Assembly (NCBI GenBank): GCA_946887105.1
Contig: CAMPKJ010000222.1
Span: forward strand, 1 to 8,207
DNA: 8,207 nucleotides
Direction of reading: 5' to 3'
Origin: an uncultured Acidobacteriota bacterium
GTDB taxonomy: Bacteria; Acidobacteriota; Thermoanaerobaculia; Gp7-AA8
Part shown: in pieces, positions 6,225-8,207 of the stretch
Numbering within the stretch: the first letter of the stretch is position 1
Layout of the letters: every line of letters begins with the position of its first letter
The notes under the pieces: generated by a model
What the model saw: only the letters and a program-made list of their open reading frames with translations
Told to the model about the DNA's origin: nothing
Database searches by the model: none
Program-made: the position numbers and the translations under genes

Positions 6225-7490
6225 TCAGAGCTGGTCCTTGAAAAGAAACGCGGAGAAGTCCTTCAGTTTGTGCAGGAGCGGTCGCCGCGACCACTCGTCC
6301 GCTGTTCGCTCGACGCAGGACTCCAGATCGCGTTCGAAGATCTCTTCGAACCGGCGGGCCAGGCGGCGGTCGAAGGCCACCAGGGAAATCTCGTCGTTGA
6401 TGTCGAACGAGCGATCGTCGAAGTTCGTCGACCCAATGGCCGACCAGATGTGATCGACGGTGAACATCTTCTGATGGAGAAGCGTGCGCTGATAGTCGAA
6501 GAGCCGCACACCGCCCCCGAGCAGCGAACCATAGAGATGATGACTGGCGTGCTGCACGATGGGGAAGTCGGAGACATGCTCGTCGGGGATCATGACCCTG
6601 ACGCTCACGCCGCGCCGCACCGCATCGACGAGCGCGTCGCGCGCGTCGGAATCGGGAAGGAAGTAGGGGTTCTGAATCATGATCGATTCCTTCGCCGCGC
6701 GAATGGCGAGGTAGTGCAGCAGCTTCACCGTCGACGGGCTTCCGGTAGGCGAGACATACACGGCGTGGCAGGGAGAGTCGCCGGCCGGCTCGAGATGGGG
6801 GAAGAACTGCGGGCCGGCTGCGACTTCCGCGAGCTCCTCGATCCAGTTGTCGGTGAAGGCGGATTGGAGCTGGGCGACGACCGGCCCCTGCACTCTCGCC
6901 GAGATGTCCCGGAACTGTTGCCCATTCTCTGCATTGCCGAGCCAGGAATCGACGAGGCAGTGCCCGCCTACGTAGCCGATCCTTCCGTCGACGACGGCGA
7001 TCTTCCGGTGGGTGCGATTGTTGATCCTGCCGATGTTCCGCGGCCGGAGGCCGTGGTAGAAGCAGACGCGGCATCCGGCGCGCCGCATGTTCTCCACCTG
7101 TTCGCGCTCCATCCTTCGACTGCCGGACGCGTCGAGCATCACCCGAACGCGGACTCCCGCCTGCGCTCTGGCGCTGAGGATGGCTGCAAAGGTACGAGTC
7201 ACCTCTCCGGGCTTTGCCAGGAATGTCTCGAAGTGAATCGACGACGTAGCGCTCTCCAGATCGCGGAACAGGCTGTCGAAGAACGCGCCGTTTTCGAGCA
7301 GCACGACGGCGTTGCCGCCGACGATCGTGCCCTGCGTCACCCCGGAGATCGACGGGAGAAGATCGTCGAGCGTTTTCTCATTCTCCAGATGCAGCGACGG
7401 CCGGCCGCGCCGTTTGACGGACCAGACCACTAGGCCGAGGAGAACGTTGGTCAATAGGAGAAGGGCGACAAGCCAGGTGGAGACTTCCAT
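6225..7490 (-). CDS. cls: Cardiolipin synthase-like phospholipase D-superfamily protein
   Basis: The 421-aa protein has two PLDc catalytic motifs. HKD1 is H161-R-K163 with Asp168 in RTHRKIAVVDGRIGYVGG, and HKD2 is H339-Q-K341 with Asp346 in LHQKMFTVD, followed by GSTNFDDRS. Between them lies the typical IQNPYFLPD stretch (about 272-280). These fit bacterial cardiolipin synthases, which transfer a phosphatidyl group between phospholipids at the inner membrane. One N-terminal membrane segment (about 5-24) followed by basic residues anchors it; classical ClsA-type enzymes have two, so this is a shorter form. A related PLD phosphodiesterase cannot be excluded. The ATG at 7490 is chosen because it begins the membrane segment; no strong ribosome site precedes it. 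The gene is separated by 147 bases from the downstream peroxiredoxin operon, so shared transcription is uncertain. Confidence 0.92.
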   Translation of the reverse strand: MEVSTWLVALLLLTNVLLGLVVWSVKRRGRPSLHLENEKTLDDLLPSISGVTQGTIVGGNAVVLLENGAFFDSLFRDLESATSSIHFETFLAKPGEVTRTFAAILSARAQAGVRVRVMLDASGSRRMEREQVENMRRAGCRVCFYHGLRPRNIGRINNRTHRKIAVVDGRIGYVGGHCLVDSWLGNAENGQQFRDISARVQGPVVAQLQSAFTDNWIEELAEVAAGPQFFPHLEPAGDSPCHAVYVSPTGSPSTVKLLHYLAIRAAKESIMIQNPYFLPDSDARDALVDAVRRGVSVRVMIPDEHVSDFPIVQHASHHLYGSLLGGGVRLFDYQRTLLHQKMFTVDHIWSAIGSTNFDDRSFDINDEISLVAFDRRLARRFEEIFERDLESCVERTADEWSRRPLLHKLKDFSAFLFKDQL

Positions 7491-7549
7491 GCTGGATCAG
7501 CGGGGAAAGGAGTCGCTCGTTGCACGCGCGATGCCGGCATCTGGCCGAT

Positions 7550-7565
7550 GAGGCGGGTCCGCCTC
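7550..7565. promoter_or_regulatory. 16-bp near-palindrome upstream of the cls-like gene
   Basis: GAGGCGG and CCGCCTC flank a central GT, 60-75 bases before the cls-like start codon. A perfect 10-bp palindrome, ATGCCGGCAT, lies at 7531-7540. The central gap is too short for a good hairpin, so a dimeric-protein operator is more plausible than a terminator. GC-rich palindromes also arise by chance. Confidence 0.25.
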
Positions 7566-7627
7566 GCACGCCGTCGCCGATGAAGCGCGCAGCGTGGCCT
7601 GGGCGAGAAGAAACCTTGAAGAGAAGA

Positions 7628-7981
7628 CACGACAGTTTCGATGGTCGTCTCGCATGGCGCACCTGATCATTACCTCCGGAGAGGGCATTGGTGACTTCCT
7701 CGAGAGCCGCGATCGGCGTGCCGTGTGTCGTCGGCACGTCGATGGCCCTCACGCGCCACGCGCTCGACGCAATCGGCGGATTCGAGCGATTCCGCCGCGT
7801 GCTCGCGGAAGACCAGGCGATTGCGCTTGCTGTCAAAGCCGCGGGCTATGAGGTCGTTCTCTCGCCGGTCGTCGTCCGGAACGTCGTCGTCCATCGCAGC
7901 CTGCGCCGCGCCGTCGACCGACAGATTCGCTGGAACAAGATCCGGTACTCATTCTCACACCGGCTGTACGCCTGCGAAATT
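7628..7981 (+). pseudogene. Remnant of a GT21-type (ceramide glucosyltransferase/HpnI-like) glycosyltransferase
   Basis: The clearest part is one frame from about 7688 to 7981: GVPCVVGTSMALTR, ALDAIGGFE, VLAEDQAIALAVKAAGY (acceptor-site Asp in ED) and DRQIRWNKIR, which holds the RxxRW form of the (Q/R)XXRW motif. This is the second half of the catalytic domain of processive-type family 2/21 transferases that act on lipid acceptors. Further upstream, HDSF (7628-7639, same frame) and VVSHGAPDHYLRR (from 7644, another frame) look like the decayed donor-binding part, so at least two frameshifts are present. The N-terminal GT-A half is missing. After LYACEI no membrane segments follow, although intact relatives carry them, and the frame runs on only to a stop at 8060-8062. 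It is therefore truncated at both ends and inactive. Nothing assignable lies between it and the terminator hairpin. Confidence 0.78.
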
Positions 7982-8067
7982 TCCGTGGAACATCGAGGCG
8001 AAACGCGAAACATTTCGTGTGTCTGGTCGCGGGTCTGCGCAGGATTCCGCTCGCGAAATTAGCGACC

Positions 8068-8087
8068 TTGCGAGTGACTTTGCGAGT
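8068..8087. repeat. Short direct repeat TTGCGAGT
   Basis: TTGCGAGT occurs at 8068-8075 and 8080-8087, as part of an imperfect 12-nt tandem duplication between the glycosyltransferase remnant and the tRNA. It is short, and no function is implied. Confidence 0.4.
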
Positions 8088-8121
8088 CTCCAATTTTCTA
8101 AGCAACCCTCGAAAACCACGA

Positions 8122-8142
8122 AAGCCGCCGAAGTGGCGGCTT
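8122..8142 (-). terminator. Hairpin terminator candidate after tRNA-Asp
   Basis: AAGCCGCC (8122-8129) and GGCGGCTT (8135-8142) form a perfect 8-bp stem around a 5-nt loop, 15 bases past the 3' end of the tRNA. Read on the minus strand, the stem is followed by TCGTGGTTTTC, an interrupted T-rich tail. Position and shape fit an intrinsic terminator for the tRNA transcript; the imperfect tail lowers confidence. Confidence 0.6.
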
Positions 8143-8157
8143 GTGAGTCACTTAGAT

Positions 8158-8207
8158 TGGCGGGGCCGACGGGGCTCGAACCCGCGACCTCCGGCGTGAC
8201 AGGCCGG
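8158..8207 (-). tRNA. trnD: tRNA-Asp (anticodon GUC), 5' part beyond the window
   Basis: Read on the minus strand, the visible 50 bases are the anticodon arm CCGGC-CTGTCAC-GCCGG with anticodon GTC at 8200-8198, a five-base variable loop AGGTC, the T arm GCGGG-TTCGAAC-CCCGT, the 3' acceptor strand CGGCCCC, discriminator G and an encoded CCA (8160-8158). The G discriminator and GUC anticodon are typical of tRNA-Asp. The D arm and 5' acceptor strand lie beyond the right edge. A hairpin follows downstream. tRNA 3' ends are common integration sites, and the adjacent sequence holds a broken gene, but no repeat of the tRNA end is seen in the window. Confidence 0.96.

Noticed and set aside
6183..7433. 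Long open frame (416 aa) on the plus strand opposite the cls-like gene
   Set aside because: It is antisense to a gene with both HKD motifs and shows no recognisable domain; long shadow frames are expected in GC-rich coding DNA.
8017..8199. 60-aa plus-strand frame ending in RGRRGSNPRPPA
   Set aside because: The C-terminal part is the antisense translation of tRNA-Asp, a well-known source of spurious proteins.
1..8207. Search for CRISPR arrays, toxin-antitoxin pairs, IS ends and phage genes
   Set aside because: No regularly spaced repeats, transposase, integrase or recognisable defence genes were seen on either strand.

Overview
The window is GC-rich bacterial chromosome with long open antisense frames of the kind high GC produces. 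It holds a two-component pair, a stress-type operon, a cardiolipin synthase-like gene and a tRNA, interrupted by short stretches of broken genes. The protein types (PAS/HisKA_3 hybrid kinase with a NarL-type regulator, AhpE-like peroxiredoxin, two-PDZ HtrA, GT21-like glycosyltransferase remnant) would suit a soil or sediment bacterium such as an Acidobacteriota member. That assignment is an inference from style, not a demonstrated placement.

Layout: 1-2306 (+) is the 3' part of a hybrid sensor histidine kinase (receiver, two PAS domains, coiled coil, HisKA_3, HATPase), overlapping by 4 nt a NarL/FixJ-type response regulator. Bases 2307-3575 are a mosaic without an ordinary operon: a decayed kinase ATPase domain (-), an intact PsiE-family membrane protein (-), a 108-nt element with the architecture of an integron attC site, a 141-nt decayed copy of the second PAS domain of the kinase at the window start, and a 21-nt tandem repeat. 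Bases 3576-6077 (-) are a compact operon: AhpE-like peroxiredoxin, DsbA/Thioredoxin_4-type CPHC oxidoreductase, then HtrA/Deg protease, the last two coupled by an ATGA overlap. Bases 6225-7490 (-) encode a phospholipase D-superfamily cardiolipin synthase-like protein. Bases 7628-7981 (+) are a frameshifted, doubly truncated GT21-type glycosyltransferase remnant. The window ends in a tRNA-Asp(GUC) gene (-), cut by the right edge and followed by a terminator-like hairpin.

Functional reading: the kinase and regulator should form one phosphorelay that controls transcription through the LuxR-type HTH. The peroxiredoxin, CPHC protein and HtrA together suggest a response to oxidative and protein-folding stress. 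The most unusual item is the attC-like site at 3163-3270. It has R boxes, unpaired spacers, L boxes with a single extrahelical base on the expected side, and a long imperfect stem. It lies in a region rich in gene fragments, with no integrase and no second attC visible in the window.
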